A stretch of 64,000 nucleotides of DNA from assembly GCA_947493945.1 (NCBI GenBank), contig CANLSR010000003.1, positions 1-64,000 of the forward strand, given 5' to 3'. Of the stretch, positions 63,401-64,000 are shown piece by piece. Positions within the stretch are counted from its first letter, which is position 1, and every line of letters begins with the position of its first letter. The translations under genes were made by a program, and so were the position numbers. This stretch comes from an uncultured bacterium. Its GTDB lineage: Bacteria; Bacteroidota; Rhodothermia; Rhodothermales; Rubricoccaceae. Below the pieces are notes generated by a model, which was not told the DNA's origin, did not search any database, and saw only the letters and a program-made list of their open reading frames with translations.

Positions 63401-63951
63401 TCGTGCGCTCGATGCTGCTCCACAGCCGCGGCGGCGCCAACAACCGCGGCCGCGTGGTGGTCAACACGTTCGTCGACGAGTACCTCAACCTGGCCTTCCA
63501 CGGCGCCCGCGCCAACGAGTCCGACTTCCAGGTGGAGGTGGCCCGCGACTTCGACGACGCCGCGGGCGAGGCCGAGATCGTGCCCCAGGAGTTTGGCCGC
63601 GTGCTCATCAACCTGCTCACCAACGCGTTCCACGCCGTCGGCGCGCGCGCGCGCGCCGACGGCCCCGGCTACACGCCCACCGTGACCGCCCGGACGCGGC
63701 GCGACGGCGACCAGGTGACGGTCGAGGTCGCCGACAACGGGACCGGCATCTCGGACGCGGTCAAGGCCAAGATCTTCGAGCCGTTCTTCACCACCAAGCC
63801 GTCCGGCGAGGGCACCGGCCTGGGGCTGTCGCTGGCCCACGACATCGTGACCCAGGTCCACGGCGGGCGGATGGAGCTCGAGAGCGTGGAGGGCGAGGGG
63901 ACCGTCTTCCGCGTCGTCATCCCGGCGACGGCCGCCGAGCGCGCCGCCTAG
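60460..63951 (+). CDS. Two-component propeller sensor histidine kinase
   Basis: 1163 residues from GTG 60460, coupled to the preceding regulator. An N-terminal signal/anchor (residues about 8-28) precedes a long sensor of Reg_prop repeats, visible as recurring WVGT-x-GGL-x-R words about every 40-50 residues, which form two seven-bladed propellers in relatives. A Y_Y_Y domain (about 670-790: PEVILTGVQVAGQ, LHFSDPAANTYRYRMAGL) and a membrane span (WWALLAFAGLALFGLVQ) follow. A coiled coil then leads to HisKA (GIAHEIKNPLNFVNNF, phospho-His) and HATPase (NLLTNAFHAV, DNGTGISD, GEGTGLGLSLAHDI). No receiver or AraC domain is fused, so the REC-cyclase protein upstream is the probable partner. It ends 49 bp before the window end. 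Confidence 0.93.
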   Translation: MSRARRPLLAGAALALAALLAAAVGVLSAQARQPGTDLAVDGDAIAFRHLGVDQGLPSGSVQSLVQDALGFVWVGTDAGLARYDGATATSYLRSDDPTSLSGSVVQALAAGDGGVVWAGTSAGLDRYDPASDRFLRVSGLPSQNVRAVEADGAGGVWVGTAGGLAHVTARGTVDLVERADAGLPREEVSALWLAPGGDLWVGTRGGLARRRDGRYQAFRPAAEGGQRGLNVSALAPSGRGALLVGTMGSGLWSVDPASGQFAPLDIGADINAQNVTDVYEDAGGTTWVSTLGGGLRRLTPGADGVRVYEPVPGDPGSLSGDDVSALMEDRQGILWVGTFSGLDRFDRARGTALRLRHDPADPASLSSNDVRAVLRTDDGLWVATDRSLDRSPNERAFDHLAIEGPDGRALTPTALHQDRQGAVWVGTDGDGVYRARGAEVERGPRAGQTGGVSVTSMLDTRDGQFWVGTRAGGLMLVDRETGRSRVYRQGPSGLASDRVGALAEDASGALWVGTGAGLCRLDRAGGAGAFTCLRPDPDDPAALADGAVLALHARRDGTLWVGTEGGFHRLDTDDVAAGFTRYRAADTDLPGDAVLGIVEDETGFLWLSTSGGLTRFEPVTEAFYRRLGTQGADLSLNGAAALAPDGQLFFGSTRGLLAFYPQNLRAINANPPEVILTGVQVAGQRVEPQPDGVLEAAAPVADEIRLGPDQAYLTIQYAGLHFSDPAANTYRYRMAGLYDDWREVGTTREATFSSLPAGDYTFEVQSANADGVGFGDRTASIAVHVAPPWWRTWWALLAFAGLALFGLVQADRWQRTRLLHQERERAERREAELRAETAEVEHRKATAEAAALKAENDRKAAEIERTRDVQAANDKLAQANLQLEASLRDLRETQAQLVQSEKLASLGQLTAGIAHEIKNPLNFVNNFADLSVELAQELRQEMAEAGDRPSAEVLDELGPILDDLQDNARRIHEHGQRADRIVRSMLLHSRGGANNRGRVVVNTFVDEYLNLAFHGARANESDFQVEVARDFDDAAGEAEIVPQEFGRVLINLLTNAFHAVGARARADGPGYTPTVTARTRRDGDQVTVEVADNGTGISDAVKAKIFEPFFTTKPSGEGTGLGLSLAHDIVTQVHGGRMELESVEGEGTVFRVVIPATAAERAA

Positions 63952-63965
63952 CGCCGCCCCGCCGA

Positions 63966-63981
63966 CCGCTGGCGCCAGCGG
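63966..63981. repeat. 16-bp perfect palindrome CCGCTGGCGCCAGCGG
   Basis: Self-complementary and 15 bp after the histidine kinase stop. It is followed by further GCTGGC words (63981-64000) to the end of the window. Another instance of inverted CGCTGGCG pairs at a gene end. Confidence 0.7.
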
Positions 63982-64000
63982 CTGGCGCCCGGCCGCTGGC

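Overview
The window is a GC-rich (roughly 70% by eye) bacterial chromosome segment. Several markers point to Bacteroidota, most likely the Rhodothermia (Rubricoccus/Rubrivirga-like): a 1133-residue TonB-dependent receptor with an N-terminal carboxypeptidase-like domain followed by a lipoprotein; parA-parB followed by a DUF5683-type gene; a small HsdR_N protein; ferredoxin-dependent 2-oxoacid oxidoreductase next to citrate synthase and succinate dehydrogenase genes; GTG starts and little use of Shine-Dalgarno sites. The taxon is an inference. I see no rRNA, tRNA, CRISPR array, prophage or transposase. Most of the window is ordinary core genome.

Layout. 1-6.5 kb: an 18-bp tandem repeat, pgsA, dnaK, then a 2.1-kb segment with two related lipoprotein genes. 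That segment is bounded by two copies of the dnaK 3' end plus its terminator. An AI-2E family permease follows. 6.5-9.6 kb: a promoter-terminator unit that may be a small RNA, then parA, parB and a DUF5683 gene. 9.8-20 kb: copper ATPase, apaG, a BtpA-like protein, korAB, a dipeptidase and a phosphodiesterase lipoprotein. 20-31.8 kb: TonB receptor and lipoprotein, gamma-glutamyltransferase, ZIP transporter, a MITE-like element, two coupled small genes, LD-carboxypeptidase and an MBL hydrolase. 31.8-41.2 kb: a minus-strand run with DUF421, YdjM-like, two small unknowns, murJ, aroQ, a PhnP-like hydrolase, and an RNase E/G gene carrying an enormous disordered insert. 41.7-47 kb: gltA and sdhCDAB. 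47-51 kb: a formate/nitrite-type channel, a second candidate structured RNA, a PEBP protein, then mocA and xdhC. 51-57.4 kb: a PaoABC-type molybdenum aldehyde oxidoreductase operon with an SDR and a GlcG-like gene, then manganese catalase. 57.4-64 kb: a degenerate second MITE copy, a lytic transglycosylase, and a translationally coupled pair of a REC-cyclase-PilZ-like protein and a beta-propeller histidine kinase.

How they fit: korAB, gltA and sdhCDAB supply a TCA cycle that reduces ferredoxin and quinone. xdhC and mocA are maturation genes suited to the molybdenum enzyme encoded beside them. The last two genes are likely partners in one sensory pathway.

Best leads for something undescribed: (a) the dnaK-tail-flanked lipoprotein cassette; (b) the RNase E/G with about 535 disordered residues inserted inside its S1 domain and no zinc-link cysteines; (c) the two promoter/terminator-bounded candidate small RNAs; (d) the octamer GCTGGCGG, abundant in genes and arranged as inverted pairs at gene ends, resembling how DNA uptake sequences are used in Neisseria; (e) the cyclase with a guanylate-cyclase-like Glu at the base-selecting position.
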